From Verrucomicrobiota bacterium (GTDB taxonomy: Bacteria > Verrucomicrobiota > Verrucomicrobiia > Opitutales > Opitutaceae), in NCBI GenBank assembly GCA_026398065.1, contig JAPLTR010000259.1, forward strand, positions 1 to 35,950: a DNA stretch of 35,950 nucleotides, in the 5' to 3' direction. The notes beneath the pieces were generated by a model, which saw only the letters and a program-made list of their open reading frames with translations, had not been told where the DNA came from and searched no databases. Positions 15,456 through 25,342 of the stretch are shown here, one piece after another. The translations under genes and the position numbers were made by a program. Every line of letters starts with the position of its first letter. The first letter of the stretch is position 1.

Positions 15456-16868
15456 TCAGGCCGGCTTGGTCGCGATCGTCACGTAGCGCCCGTGGATGTC
15501 GCGGTGCATGCCCTTGCTCCATGAGCCGAGATCGTAGGTGACGTAAATGCGGTTGTCGGTCGGCGTCTCCTCGACGGCCATGTAGTGCGTCGTCATCACC
15601 CCGGAGGTCATCCGGACGACATTGCTCCACGTCTCGCCGTGGTCGCGGCTGATCGCGAGGTAGTTGCCGTTCCAGGGATGGCGCGGATCGACCCAGCAAC
15701 CCTTCTGCGGGATGCGCACCCCAAAGGCCGCGACGAGCAAGCCGCTCCGCAGTTCGATCAGATCGGGGTCGACCACGGCGCCGCGCAGTTCGTCGGGATT
15801 GGCTTCGTCGAGCAGGCCTTTGCGCCCGCGGATGCGGCGAAACATGTCCACCCAGAGTTCCGTGCGGTTGATGTCGAGGTTCGCGAACACGCGCGGGCGC
15901 GCGGGCGTCCATGTCAGGCCGGTGTCGTCGGACACGGCCTCATAGAGCTCGCGGCCGGTGCGCATGAAGCAGATCAGGCGGCCGGCCTTCGGCCCCTGGC
16001 TCACGCGCGCGAGCACGGGCTCGCCCGGGCCTTCGGTGCCCACCGTGGGAGCCACCGCGACGGTCGAGACGAGTTTCCAATGCCGGCCGCGGTCGCTGGA
16101 GCGCGCGAGGAGCACGCGGGACTTGATCATGCGGGGCTCGTAGGTGCTCGGCGTGGAATCGCCCTCCAGCCAGCCGTAGTAGGTCGTGAGCAGGTCGCCG
16201 CTCGGCAGCTCGATGATCCGCCGGTGGAGCCGCTGGGCCTCGTGCGGCCGGCCGCCATCGTCCTTCGAGGGATAGATCGCGCCGGGCAGGTCGAACGGCA
16301 CATCGATCGGCCCCTGCACCGTGCGCCAGTCGTCGGACGACGTGTAGAGCTGGCCCGACGCCTCGCCGGGCTTCGCGCCCTTGGTGATGTAGGTGTCGAG
16401 GGCGAGGATGGTGCCGTCGCGCAACTGCACGATGCCCCCCTCGAGGTTGACCCCGTTCTCGCCGGGCGCGAGCGGCAGGCGCGTCCACGTCTCGCCGCCA
16501 TCGCGCGAGATCACCGTGCCGAGGGCATAGGGATAGTGCATGCGCGGGGTGTCCGCCGGCTTCTCCGGCAACTGCCCCTGCACGAGGATCGCGCCCGACT
16601 TCATGACCAGCATCGAGGGCTGCAACCCGCCCGCGAGCACCAGCCGCTCCGGGGTGAACTCCAGCCGCAGGCGCCCGTCCGCCTCCACCATCACCGGGAG
16701 ATTGGGCACGAACTTCCTCGGCTCCGTCGTCGCGCCCGCGGGCGAGGGCGCCGGTGGTTTGGCCGCGCCCGCCGCGCCCTCCGCCGCCCCGAGGCCGGCG
16801 CCCGCGAGGGGCAGCGCGGCCGAGAGAGTCGCGGTCCGTTTCAGAAAGCTGCGGCGGGTGGTATTCAT
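15456..16868 (-). CDS. Tat-exported sialidase-family BNR-repeat protein
   Basis: 470 residues. It has a twin-arginine signal (TTRRSFLKRTATL) and then a six-bladed propeller with Asp-box (BNR) repeats: SRDGGETW, SSDRGRHW, SDDTGLTW and SRDHGETW. This is the sialidase/neuraminidase superfamily, but most verrucomicrobial members act on other sugars or are not characterised, and I did not identify the full Arg triad. It lies 18 bp behind the TonB-dependent receptor, so the two form one operon in which the receptor may import what this protein releases or binds. The start lacks the usual C/T leader, which fits a downstream operon gene. Confidence 0.85.
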   Translation of the reverse strand: MNTTRRSFLKRTATLSAALPLAGAGLGAAEGAAGAAKPPAPSPAGATTEPRKFVPNLPVMVEADGRLRLEFTPERLVLAGGLQPSMLVMKSGAILVQGQLPEKPADTPRMHYPYALGTVISRDGGETWTRLPLAPGENGVNLEGGIVQLRDGTILALDTYITKGAKPGEASGQLYTSSDDWRTVQGPIDVPFDLPGAIYPSKDDGGRPHEAQRLHRRIIELPSGDLLTTYYGWLEGDSTPSTYEPRMIKSRVLLARSSDRGRHWKLVSTVAVAPTVGTEGPGEPVLARVSQGPKAGRLICFMRTGRELYEAVSDDTGLTWTPARPRVFANLDINRTELWVDMFRRIRGRKGLLDEANPDELRGAVVDPDLIELRSGLLVAAFGVRIPQKGCWVDPRHPWNGNYLAISRDHGETWSNVVRMTSGVMTTHYMAVEETPTDNRIYVTYDLGSWSKGMHRDIHGRYVTIATKPA

Positions 16869-16886
16869 TTTTAAATTACAGGACGG

Positions 16887-19184
16887 TCACAACTTGAAGG
16901 CGGCGGAGAACTGCACGTTGCGCGGGAGGCTGGGATCGATCGCGAAGGCGTGCTGGAAGCCGACCGCGAAGAACTCGTTGAAGAGATTGTTCACCGTGAG
17001 CTTGAACGTCAGGCGCTTGGTCGCCTTGTAGTCGATGAAGAGCGAGGCCATGGTGCCGTCCTTCAGCTTGATGTAGGGCAGGCCGCCCGGCGAGCCGTTG
17101 GTCGGGAGCGCCGAGCCGTCGGGCAGGAGGAAATTCGGCGCCGCGGTCGTGCCACCGCCCGCGATGCGGTTGAAGAACCGGTTGACCCCGCCGCCGATCG
17201 CGAAGCGCTTCAGCGCGTCCGACTGGAATTCGTAGCGCGTGAACAGATTCCACGACCCGGTGTTGGTGACGGGGAGGTTGCCGTTGCCGTAGCCGTCCTT
17301 GACCGTGTGTTTGTCGTAGCCGGCCACGAGCTGCCACTGGCGCAGGGGGCGCAGGGTGAGCGTCAGGTCCGCGCCGCGCGTGATCTGCTTGCCGATGAGG
17401 ACGACGTAGTTTTGCCCGGTGATGGGCGAGGCCGTGCCGGCCGAAACGCCGACATTGGTGAGCTGGTTGTCGAAGAAGCCGAGCGTCGCGGAGAAGCGGC
17501 CCTGCCAGAGGTCCGTCTTGACGCCGACCTCCTTGAGCTTGCCGTCCTGCGGCGGCGTGATCGTGCCGTCGATGAGGCGGCTGGTCTGGACCACGATCGT
17601 GCTCGATTCGATGCCGTAGAGGACGACCTCCTTCGTGAGATTGAACACGGCACCCACGCGGTGGAGCAGGCGGTTCTGCCGCTGGATGCTCGTCGCGGTC
17701 AGCGTGGCGGGCGTGGGGATGGTGACGTTCTCGGTCTCGTTGTATTGGTTGAACTGCGACAGGCTCGCCGTGAGTGTGAGCCGCTCGGGGAGGATCTCGG
17801 CCTTCTGCTGGTAAAACGCGTTGGTCTGCTGCGAGAGCGTCTTGGTGCCGCGGGTGCCGGGGGTCGGGAGGATGGGATAGTAGCCGGCTTCCTGGCGGAC
17901 GACGATGCGGTCCATCATGGGATTGTCGAAGGGCACGGCCAGCACCGACGCACTCACGGCGCGGCCGACGCCGCGCGCGGCGTTGTCGGTGCCGAAGGTC
18001 GGGTCGCTCGGGAAGTAGTTGGGATACGTCGTCGTGTCGTTGATCAGCGCGCCGAAGAACGACTCCAGCTTGCGGCCGAAGACCGTGTACTTGCCGATCA
18101 CGGCGAAATCGCCGACGTAGATTTTCTGGCCGAGGCGGTTCCAGCGCGCGGCGAAACGCGTCTCGCGGTTCTTCCAGTCGACCTGGTTGCCGAGCATCAC
18201 ACCCTGGCTGTAGCTGTTGCGGTTGAAGGTGCCGCGAGCCTGGAGGTCCCAGCCGGGAAAGAGCCGCTGGAGCACCTGCGAGCGGATGTTCTGGTCGACG
18301 CGCTTCACGCGCATGTTGGCCGGCTGGTAGTCCTCGTCGCGGCCGGCGCCAGCAAAGGGCAGGCCGTCGGGCGTGAGGAAATTATTCCGGTGCGGGATCA
18401 TCTTCGTGATCTGATAGGAGCCGTTCAGGCGCACCGTGGTCTCGGGCCGCCGCATCTCGAAGGCGAGGTAGGCGACGTCGCGGTCGTTGTCGGAATTCTT
18501 GAAAAACGTCTTCCCGTCCTGATGCGCCCCGTCGAAGCGGTAGGCGAACTTCGAGGCGCCGACCTGCCCGATCGGGCCGGTCACGTCGACCTCGCCGCGG
18601 AGCAGGCCGTACTGGTCGGCGGTCACGCGGAGGGTGCCGCTGCGCACGTGCTGCGGGACGCGGGTGTTTTTCTGGATCATGCCGCCCAGGGAGGACTGGA
18701 GGCCGTAGAGCACCGCGGTGGGGCCGCGCACCACCGTGATCGAGTCCGTCATCGACGAGTCAAAGGTCGGGCCCTGCGCCTGGCCGTCGCCGGAGCCGTC
18801 GGTGAGCATGTTGACGCGGGTGCCGCGCACCATCGCGGTGTCGCCCTGGAAGACGTTGCCGACGCCCGTGTAGTTGAGCACGTCGGAGAGATTGCCGCTG
18901 CCGAGGTCGTCGATCATGTCGCGCGTGATCACGGTGACCGACTGCGGGATCTCCATGATCTTCTCGTCGGTCTTCAGCGCATTGGCGGTGTTGCCGAGAT
19001 TGTAGCCCTTGTCCTGCGTCATCACGACCTCGAAGGCCGACATGAGCAGCGGCTCCTCCTCGGGGGGCTTGGCGGTGGCGGAGGGGGCCGGGGCGGTCTG
19101 GGCCGGGAGCGAAACCGAGGCGAGCAATAGCGCGAAGCCGACAACTCCGCGCGAAACAGTCAGGAACGACAGGCAGTGTTTCAT
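16887..19184 (-). CDS. TonB-dependent outer-membrane receptor
   Basis: 765 residues. The ATG at 19184 gives a signal peptide ending at SLPAQ-TAPA and follows TTTTCCCCTCACC; the frame upstream lacks a signal. A short linker leads into the plug domain: EIPQSVTVITRDMIDDL (about 75-91), VRGTRVN, SMTDSITVVRGPTAVLYG. A long beta-barrel follows, ending NVQFSAAFKL with the terminal aromatic residue pattern needed for outer-membrane assembly. The plug resembles siderophore-type receptors, a group which in Opitutaceae is widely used for carbohydrates. The sialidase-type gene behind it argues for a glycan or sugar ligand. Two GTATACAC sites in the upstream spacer may regulate it. Confidence 0.92.
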   Translation of the reverse strand: MKHCLSFLTVSRGVVGFALLLASVSLPAQTAPAPSATAKPPEEEPLLMSAFEVVMTQDKGYNLGNTANALKTDEKIMEIPQSVTVITRDMIDDLGSGNLSDVLNYTGVGNVFQGDTAMVRGTRVNMLTDGSGDGQAQGPTFDSSMTDSITVVRGPTAVLYGLQSSLGGMIQKNTRVPQHVRSGTLRVTADQYGLLRGEVDVTGPIGQVGASKFAYRFDGAHQDGKTFFKNSDNDRDVAYLAFEMRRPETTVRLNGSYQITKMIPHRNNFLTPDGLPFAGAGRDEDYQPANMRVKRVDQNIRSQVLQRLFPGWDLQARGTFNRNSYSQGVMLGNQVDWKNRETRFAARWNRLGQKIYVGDFAVIGKYTVFGRKLESFFGALINDTTTYPNYFPSDPTFGTDNAARGVGRAVSASVLAVPFDNPMMDRIVVRQEAGYYPILPTPGTRGTKTLSQQTNAFYQQKAEILPERLTLTASLSQFNQYNETENVTIPTPATLTATSIQRQNRLLHRVGAVFNLTKEVVLYGIESSTIVVQTSRLIDGTITPPQDGKLKEVGVKTDLWQGRFSATLGFFDNQLTNVGVSAGTASPITGQNYVVLIGKQITRGADLTLTLRPLRQWQLVAGYDKHTVKDGYGNGNLPVTNTGSWNLFTRYEFQSDALKRFAIGGGVNRFFNRIAGGGTTAAPNFLLPDGSALPTNGSPGGLPYIKLKDGTMASLFIDYKATKRLTFKLTVNNLFNEFFAVGFQHAFAIDPSLPRNVQFSAAFKL

Positions 19185-19223
19185 GGTGAGGGGAAAATCT
19201 CGGGCAAGGGGGGACCGTGATTT

Positions 19224-19231
19224 GTATACAC
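19224..19231 (-). promoter_or_regulatory. Operator-like site GTATACAC, proximal
   Basis: On the minus strand this reads TATCCAAGTGTATACAAAT and lies 40 bp before the receptor start, inside an AT-rich patch. It shares TA-CC-GTGTATAC with the site at 19427. GTATAC-centred palindromes are typical of GntR-family regulators (FadR/UxuR type), which is the suggested but unproven binding family. Confidence 0.4.
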
Positions 19232-19426
19232 TTGGATATCTTGTGATTTTAAGCGTCAACCCAAATCGTCCGGGTCGGGGAAAATTGGCCGGGCGACGGT
19301 CCAGCGGCATTTCAGGCAATGCCCCCGCGCGCCCCCGTCAACCGCGCGCGCCTTCGCCCCGCGCCGGCCGCCGCCGGACTCCTTGCCTGGACCGGGAGCG
19401 GACGCAGACTCCAAGTCAAAATACCT

Positions 19427-19434
19427 GTGTATAC
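19427..19434 (-). promoter_or_regulatory. Operator-like site GTATACAC, distal
   Basis: Plus-strand reading ATACCTGTGTATACCTATTT. It shares the GTGTATAC core and upstream TA-CC with the proximal site, 203 bp away. Two sites at this distance could allow DNA looping or two promoters for the receptor gene. Confidence 0.35.
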
Positions 19435-19510
19435 CTATTTGCGAATTCTGACCGGGCGGCGCGACGCTCCCGCCCACGTGCGTTCTGCCCTGGTCCGCCA
19501 GCCGCCCGAG

Positions 19511-21118
19511 CTACTTCGCCCGATAGAGCCCCAGCTCGGCAGAGGTGAAATCGCACTGCGCGCGGGGCGCGTCGGCATTCTTCACCCGGAGCGTGTTGAC
19601 GCCAAACTTCAGCGCGCCGACCGGCACGGTGAAAAACACCACGTGGTCCGCCTTCGGTGCCGTGGCGTTCTTCGCCATCGGCGGGAAGAGTTCGGTCTCT
19701 CCAGGGCGGGCGGGCTCCAGGGCCACGCCGTTGACCCACGCCTCGATGTGCCGCCCGGCGCTCGCGACCCTGGTCTCGAAGCGGAGCGCGGCCCGCTGGA
19801 AACCGCCGGGCAGCGCGTCGGCCACAAAGACCTGGAAGGTCGTTTCATCCCTCGCCGGGAAGATCTTCCCGAACATCGTGTTCGCCGTCGGATAGGTCGT
19901 GTAGTCCTTGTCCGCGGGCAGGAGCCGCGCGGGGTCCTTGCAGCGGACGAGCAGTTCGGACCTGAGCTCCTCCAGCTCGCGCGGCGGGATGCAGTAGGTG
20001 TTGAAAAAGCTCACGCCATCGGCGCCGCGCTCGAGAAAGCTCAGGGTCGCCGCCCGGTAGGTCGGGGCCGTGACGTAGCGGCGCTCGTCGGCGTTGTGCC
20101 CCATGCCGGCCAGCTGGAGGTGCACGAAATTCAGCTCGCCAAACACGCGGGCCCGCCCGGGCGCGGCAACGAAGCCTTCGAGTCCCACGTCGGCGGTCTG
20201 GATGTAGCTCGACGAGACCACGAGGTCGTCGATCCAGCCCGCCGCCTTCCAGGCGAGCACATCCGCGCCGATGGCGGCGGTGGCCCCGACCGTGTGGAGC
20301 GTCCGGATCCCAAGGCGGAGGTGCTGGTGGCGGGCAGCCCCGACGCGGTCGAGCATCTCGCGGATGCGCCGGACGTGCGCGGTCATCACCGCCCGGCCCT
20401 CGGCGAGATCGCGGTCGTGAAAGAACCGCGGCGCACGCTGAAAATCGAGCTCCACGCCGTCGACGTCGTAGCCCGTGCAGATCTCCTCCAGCACCGCGAA
20501 ATAGAAATCGCGCACCTCCGGTATCAAATAATTGAGTACGCGCGCCGTGTCGGACAGGGCGTAGGGCTTCGGGTCGTCGCCGAGCCGCCACGCGGGATGC
20601 GCGCGCCAGAAATTGTTGTGCGTCGGAAACTCCTCCTGGTGGACGTAGTGGTTGTCGTTCATCCGGAAGCTCACGATGAAGCGCTTCTTCAGGGCCCGGG
20701 TGGCCGCCAGCGCCTCCCGCAGCGGGTCGCCGCCGGCCTGGAGGTTGGCCACCATCTTCCGCCAGGCGGGATAGGCCGCCGCGTCCCGCGGAAACTTGTC
20801 GGGCTCCCGCCAAGTGAGGTCCACTTTCGAGGGAAAATTATAAAACCGCCAGCCGCTCGCGCAGCAGACCACCGTGTCCACGTCGGTGCCGGCGAGCGGA
20901 CCGAACTGGCGGGCGAGCGTGGACGGGGTGGTGACGCCCAGCAGTTCCGTGTAGTAACGGCAGCCCATCCCCTCCACCCTGGCCGCGGTGACGGTGGGGG
21001 TCTGGCTGGTCGAAAATCCGTCAGCCGCGGGCACCCGCCCGACCGCCGCGGCCCAGACAATCCCTCCGACCGCGAGGTGGCGGCGCAGGAGGCGGGGAAG
21101 GCGGATAGCAGGGTGCAT
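19511..21118 (-). CDS. Exported TIM-barrel protein, putative glycoside hydrolase
   Basis: 535 residues. The N-terminus is a signal peptide ([22 protein letters not shown]). The central part reads like a glycosidase barrel: [13 protein letters not shown] (147-159), [12 protein letters not shown] (217-228, with Glu223 and Asp225 at a strand end), HLRLGIRTL and [15 protein letters not shown]. The last 120 residues form a beta-sandwich-like domain ([19 protein letters not shown]). The barrel resembles uncharacterised glycosyl hydrolase-like families (GHL type), but I cannot name one. It lies downstream of a 45-residue membrane protein gene (44 bp gap) and upstream of the receptor. The substrate is unknown. 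Confidence 0.75.
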   Translation of the reverse strand: MHPAIRLPRLLRRHLAVGGIVWAAAVGRVPAADGFSTSQTPTVTAARVEGMGCRYYTELLGVTTPSTLARQFGPLAGTDVDTVVCCASGWRFYNFPSKVDLTWREPDKFPRDAAAYPAWRKMVANLQAGGDPLREALAATRALKKRFIVSFRMNDNHYVHQEEFPTHNNFWRAHPAWRLGDDPKPYALSDTARVLNYLIPEVRDFYFAVLEEICTGYDVDGVELDFQRAPRFFHDRDLAEGRAVMTAHVRRIREMLDRVGAARHQHLRLGIRTLHTVGATAAIGADVLAWKAAGWIDDLVVSSSYIQTADVGLEGFVAAPGRARVFGELNFVHLQLAGMGHNADERRYVTAPTYRAATLSFLERGADGVSFFNTYCIPPRELEELRSELLVRCKDPARLLPADKDYTTYPTANTMFGKIFPARDETTFQVFVADALPGGFQRAALRFETRVASAGRHIEAWVNGVALEPARPGETELFPPMAKNATAPKADHVVFFTVPVGALKFGVNTLRVKNADAPRAQCDFTSAELGLYRAK

Positions 21119-21162
21119 CGGCAGGGTCGGTCCGGGCAGGAGACGCGCCCCGCGCGAAGAAA

Positions 21163-21300
21163 TTACCCGGAGATGGCCCGGGCGACGATCAGCACAACGA
21201 CAAGGAGCACGGCGCCGACGACCACGGCGATCGCGAGGCCGTTGGTCTTGTGCTCCTCGGCCTCACGCTGGACGTCATGGCGGTGGGTGCGGCGAGACAT
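21163..21300 (-). CDS. Small single-pass membrane protein (45 aa)
   Basis: 45 residues: a basic and acidic N-terminus ([20 protein letters not shown]) followed by one long hydrophobic helix (about residues 21-42, [16 protein letters not shown]...) and a short tail. The composition and topology are typical of a small inner-membrane protein with its N-terminus in the cytoplasm. It ends 44 bp before the exported TIM-barrel gene and may share its transcript. The frame is short, but a Lys/Arg/Glu-rich head joined to a clean 22-residue membrane segment is unlikely by chance. Function is unknown. Confidence 0.7.
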   Translation of the reverse strand: MSRRTHRHDVQREAEEHKTNGLAIAVVVGAVLLVVVLIVARAISG

Positions 21301-21510
21301 GGGCCCACGGTAGCACACTTTGCGGCTGTCGTCTGCGCATCCTTTGTCCCATCGCGCGCAAAAGGGGCGCGGCGGCGGACTGATGCACCGCAGCAGGCCC
21401 GTTACCGATTCGCCGGGCGGACGTCTACGTTGTCGCGCCGCGTGCCGGGATGCCTTTGGATGGTTCGACCCGCCGGTTCACGCTCCGCTTCCGCTTACCA
21501 CCCCTCCGCC

Positions 21511-24255
21511 ATGAACTTCCCCCGTACCCTCCGCCTGCTCGTCCTCGCCCTGGGCGCCCTGCCCTGCGCGGCGCCCGCCCTCGACCTGCATGTTTCTCCC
21601 TCGGGCAACGACGCTTGGTCGGGCCGGCTCGCGCAGCCCAACGCCGCGAAGAGCGACGGCCCTCTCGCCTCGCTCGACGGCGCACGGCTCGCGGTGAAAA
21701 AACTCCCCCGCCCGCTCGCCGAACCGGTGCATGTGATCTTTGCCGCGGGCACCTACCGCCTCGCCCGGGCGGTGGCCTTCGACGCCGCCGACTCCGGCGA
21801 AGACGGCCGCCCGGTTTCGTACGAGGCCGCCCCCGGCGCCGACGTCGTGATCTCCGGCGGGCAAACACTGCCGCGCTTCACGGCCGCGAAGGACGGGCGC
21901 TGGGAACTGAACGTCGATGTCGCCACCGGCGCCGGGCGTTTCGAACAGCTCTGGGTCGGCGACCGCCGCGCCATGCGCGCCCGCTCCGTCAACCAGGGCT
22001 ACCACTTCCTCCGCAACCTTGAGGAGGAAAAGCGCGTGACCTCCGCGCCGGGTGGCGAGGCTTACGAGCAGACTCTCCGCCTCGCGCCCGCGGACCTCGC
22101 CGCCTTCCGCGGCGCCTCGCCGGCCGACACGAAGGACGTCGTCATCGCGCTCTACCACAAATGGGACAACACCCGGCGGCGCGTGGAGTCCGTCGACCCC
22201 GACCGCGGCCTCCTCGTCATCCGCGGTGGCGCGGTCAAGCCCCACAACACCCTCGATCACAACACCGGCTTCATCCTCGAAAATCTCCCCGCCTTCCTCG
22301 ACGAGCCCGGCGAGTGGTTTCTCTCCCGCGAGGGCCGGCTTACCTACCTGCCCCGCCCGGGCGAGTCGATCGCCCAGACCACGGCGACCGCGCCGGTCGC
22401 GGAAAAATTCCTCACGCTCACCGGCGACGCGACGCGCCCCGTGCAGTTCCTCCGCTTCGCCGGTCTGAAGTTCCGCCACGCGAAGGGTGTCGCGTCCACC
22501 GCGACCTTCGAGGCCAACCAGGCGGCCGTCCGCAGCGTCGACGGCGTCGTCACGCTCGCGCATGCGCAGAAGGTCAGCTTCGCGGGCTGCGAGGTCGCGC
22601 ACTTTGGCAGCTACGGTTTCTCGCTGCAGCAGGGTTGCCGCGAGGTGGCGGTCGAGCAGTGCCTCATCACCGACATGGGCGCCGGCGGCCTCAAGGTCGG
22701 CACGCTGAACGACGAGCCGAAGCCCGAAAACCACGTGAGCCACAATCGCGTTTACAACAATATCATTCGGGACGGCGGCCTGATCTACCCCTGCGCCGTC
22801 GGCCTCTGGATCGGATCCTCCTCCGACAACGAGGTCACGCACAACGAAATCTCCGACCTCTACTATTCCGCGATCTCCGTCGGCTGGCGCTGGGGCTACG
22901 CGCCGAGCAACGCCAAGCGCAACCGGATCGAACGAAACCACCTCCACCACCTCGGCCAGGGTCTCCTGAGCGACATGGGCGGCGTCTACACCCTCGGCCC
23001 TTCCGAGGGCACGAGCGTCAGCCACAATCTCATCCACGATGTGACGTGTTTCAGCTATGGCGGCTGGGGACTCTACACCGACGAGGGCAGCACGGGCATC
23101 GTGATGGAGGGCAACGTCACCTACAACACGACCGACGGCGGCTTCCATCAGCACTACGGCAAGGAGAACATCATTCGAAACAACATCTTCGCCTTCTCCA
23201 GCGAGGTGCAGGTGAAGCGCACGCGCGCCGAGGAGCACCGCTCGTTCACGTTTGAGCAGAACCTGGTCGTGTTCGACCGCGGCGAACTGCTCGGGGGCAA
23301 CTGGGCCGGCACGACGGCCAACGTGCTCCTCCAGCGCAACCTCTACTGGGATTATTCGGGCCGACCCCTGGCCTTCACCGCCAAGAAGCTCTCCTTCGCC
23401 GCGTGGCAGCAAACCGGTCAGGACACGGGCTCGGTCGTCGCCGATCCGCTTTTCGAAAACGCGGCGGCACACGACTTCCGCCTCAAGCCCGGCTCTCCCG
23501 CCCTCGCGCTCGGCTTTAAGCCCATCGACGTCTCGACGATGGGCGTCACCGGCGACGCGGCGTGGCGGAAACTCGCGGCGACCTTTGACCGGCCGCCCGC
23601 CCTGCCGCGCCCCGCCAAGCCGGTCGCCCCCGCGCTGAACATCCGCGAGACCTTCGAGGGCCGCATCAGCAACGTGAAGTTCCCCTTCCCCCACGCGCAG
23701 GGCTCGTTGAGCGAGCGCAAGCCCGGGCAGCCTTCGCCCGGCGACTCGCTCAACCTCACCGGCACGCAGAAATCCGAAGGCCGGCAAAGCCTGCTCTTCC
23801 TCGACGCCCCGGGCCTGCCGGCGACGCATTTTCCGATGCTCACGTTTCACCCCAACCACCAGACGGGGACCTCGACCGTGAGCTTCGATCTCTACCTGGA
23901 GCCGAAGGCGGTCTTCGTCCACGAATGGCGCGACCGGGCCACGCCGTACCAGGCGGGCCCGTCGTTCCGCATCAAGGACGGCAAGCTCAGCGGCGTGAAG
24001 GACCTCGCGGGCGACATCCCGCTCCAGCGCTGGGTGCATTTCGAGCTCGTCGCCGAACTGGGCGCCGCGAGCCCGGGCCGCTGGCTGCTCCGCGTCACGC
24101 CCGCCGGCCAGGCCACGCAGGAATACAAGAACCTCCCCTTCCGCAGCGCGGCAATGAAGACCCTCGACTGGGTGGGCTTCATCAGCGCGGCCAACGAGAA
24201 AACCGAGTTTTATTTGGACAACCTCGCGATCACGACGACGGACCCGAACCGGTGA
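21511..24255 (+). CDS. Secreted right-handed beta-helix protein, GH141-like
   Basis: 914 residues. The signal peptide ends near 22 (APA-LD). The N-terminus [14 protein letters not shown] is the usual opening of large beta-helix glycosidases. Parallel beta-helix repeats run from about 300 to 620, with typical short coils such as [44 protein letters not shown] and [11 protein letters not shown]. The last 200 residues form a concanavalin-like jelly roll ([23 protein letters not shown]). The arrangement resembles GH141, whose described members are fucosidases or xylanases acting on pectin or xylan. The assignment is by architecture from memory, not by catalytic residues. The ATG follows CCACCCCTCCGCC; upstream in-frame extension lacks a signal. 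Confidence 0.82.
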   Translation: MNFPRTLRLLVLALGALPCAAPALDLHVSPSGNDAWSGRLAQPNAAKSDGPLASLDGARLAVKKLPRPLAEPVHVIFAAGTYRLARAVAFDAADSGEDGRPVSYEAAPGADVVISGGQTLPRFTAAKDGRWELNVDVATGAGRFEQLWVGDRRAMRARSVNQGYHFLRNLEEEKRVTSAPGGEAYEQTLRLAPADLAAFRGASPADTKDVVIALYHKWDNTRRRVESVDPDRGLLVIRGGAVKPHNTLDHNTGFILENLPAFLDEPGEWFLSREGRLTYLPRPGESIAQTTATAPVAEKFLTLTGDATRPVQFLRFAGLKFRHAKGVASTATFEANQAAVRSVDGVVTLAHAQKVSFAGCEVAHFGSYGFSLQQGCREVAVEQCLITDMGAGGLKVGTLNDEPKPENHVSHNRVYNNIIRDGGLIYPCAVGLWIGSSSDNEVTHNEISDLYYSAISVGWRWGYAPSNAKRNRIERNHLHHLGQGLLSDMGGVYTLGPSEGTSVSHNLIHDVTCFSYGGWGLYTDEGSTGIVMEGNVTYNTTDGGFHQHYGKENIIRNNIFAFSSEVQVKRTRAEEHRSFTFEQNLVVFDRGELLGGNWAGTTANVLLQRNLYWDYSGRPLAFTAKKLSFAAWQQTGQDTGSVVADPLFENAAAHDFRLKPGSPALALGFKPIDVSTMGVTGDAAWRKLAATFDRPPALPRPAKPVAPALNIRETFEGRISNVKFPFPHAQGSLSERKPGQPSPGDSLNLTGTQKSEGRQSLLFLDAPGLPATHFPMLTFHPNHQTGTSTVSFDLYLEPKAVFVHEWRDRATPYQAGPSFRIKDGKLSGVKDLAGDIPLQRWVHFELVAELGAASPGRWLLRVTPAGQATQEYKNLPFRSAAMKTLDWVGFISAANEKTEFYLDNLAITTTDPNR

Positions 24256-24394
24256 CCCCGGGCGTATTCGGCGCCGAGCCCGCACAGCCCCAGCGCGCCG
24301 GATATCCATATCCCCGAGAAGCCGGGCTCATTTCCCCGCACCTGCGCGGTGGCCGCGCTTGACTCCGGGGCCCGGCCCGGTGGCGTTCAAGCTG

Positions 24395-25261
24395 ATGAAA
24401 CCCACCCCGCTTCGCACCCTCCTCTCTCTCGTCGCCCTGCTGGCGGCCGGCTCCGTGGCCCGGGCCGCCAACGAACTGCCCGCCGACTGTTTCGAAAACG
24501 GTTTCGCCATCGGCGTGCAGGCCTACACCTTCAAGGAATACTCCGCCTTCGAAGCCATCGCCAAGGCCAAGCAGGCGGGCGCAAAACTCATCGAGTTTTA
24601 TCCCGGCCAGAAGCTCCGCCCCGATTCGCCCAAGGGCGAGGTGCTCAGCCACACGATGAGCGACGAACTCGTCAAGGCCGTGAAGGCCGAATGCGCGAAG
24701 GCCGGCATCCGCCCCGTCAACTACGGGGTCGTCGCCGCCAAGAGCGCCGCCGATGTCCGCGCCATCATGGAGTTTGCCCGCAAGCTGGAGCTGTACTCGG
24801 TCTGCACCGAATCCACCGAGCAGGTCGTCGAGTGGGAGAAGGCCGCGAAGGAATTCGATATCCGCGTGGCGTTCCACGAGCACGGCGGCTCGATGTCCAA
24901 GCCTGCCTACAAGGTCTGGCATCCCCTCTACATCCTCGGCGTGGTGGAGAGCCGCGACCAGCGCCTCGGCGCCTGCGCCGACATCGGCCACTGGTGCACC
25001 TCCGGCCTCGTGCCAGTCGAGTGCATGCGCATCCTGAAGGGCCGCATCATCAGCATGCATTTCAAGGACAAGGCCGCCAACGGGGCCGCCCCCGTCGTCG
25101 TCGCCGGCAAGGGCGTGGTCGACACCGCCGCCTGCCTCACGGAACTCAAGGCCCAGAAATTCACCGGCCACATCTCCATCGAGCACGAAAACGACTGGAA
25201 GGACAACGTTCCCCAGGTCCGCGAAGACGTGGAGTACATCAAAGCCCACGGGAAAAAGTAA
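24395..25261 (+). CDS. Exported sugar phosphate isomerase/epimerase (xylose isomerase-like TIM barrel)
   Basis: 288 residues. The ATG at 24395 gives a Sec signal peptide (MKPTPLRTLLSLVALLAAGS...ARA-AN); an ATG-less extension to 24359 is less likely. The barrel shows AKLIEFYPG, VAFHEHGG, GACADIGHW, ISMHFKDK and the final ISIEHEND, which carry the usual metal-binding Glu, His, Asp and Glu. It is the second exported member of this family in the window, and differs from the one at 49 in using Sec rather than Tat. It follows the beta-helix gene by 139 bp and may share its regulation. The substrate is unknown; 3-keto-glycosides are a reasonable possibility. Confidence 0.87.
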   Translation: MKPTPLRTLLSLVALLAAGSVARAANELPADCFENGFAIGVQAYTFKEYSAFEAIAKAKQAGAKLIEFYPGQKLRPDSPKGEVLSHTMSDELVKAVKAECAKAGIRPVNYGVVAAKSAADVRAIMEFARKLELYSVCTESTEQVVEWEKAAKEFDIRVAFHEHGGSMSKPAYKVWHPLYILGVVESRDQRLGACADIGHWCTSGLVPVECMRILKGRIISMHFKDKAANGAAPVVVAGKGVVDTAACLTELKAQKFTGHISIEHENDWKDNVPQVREDVEYIKAHGKK

Positions 25262-25342
25262 GCGGCGACAAACGCAGCCGAATCCGTCCCCCGCATCGCG
25301 CAACCCGCTTCAGCGGAGCCCGAGGACGTCTGCCCTCCGTAG

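Larger units (their letters stand above)
19185..19510. other. Receptor upstream region
   Basis: About 325 bp between the TonB-dependent receptor gene and the end of the gene upstream of it on the same strand. It contains two AT-richer patches in otherwise GC-rich DNA, each with GTATACAC. A TTGACG box with an AT-rich stretch after it (read on the minus strand, about 19258 to 19225) could be part of the receptor promoter. Confidence 0.5.
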
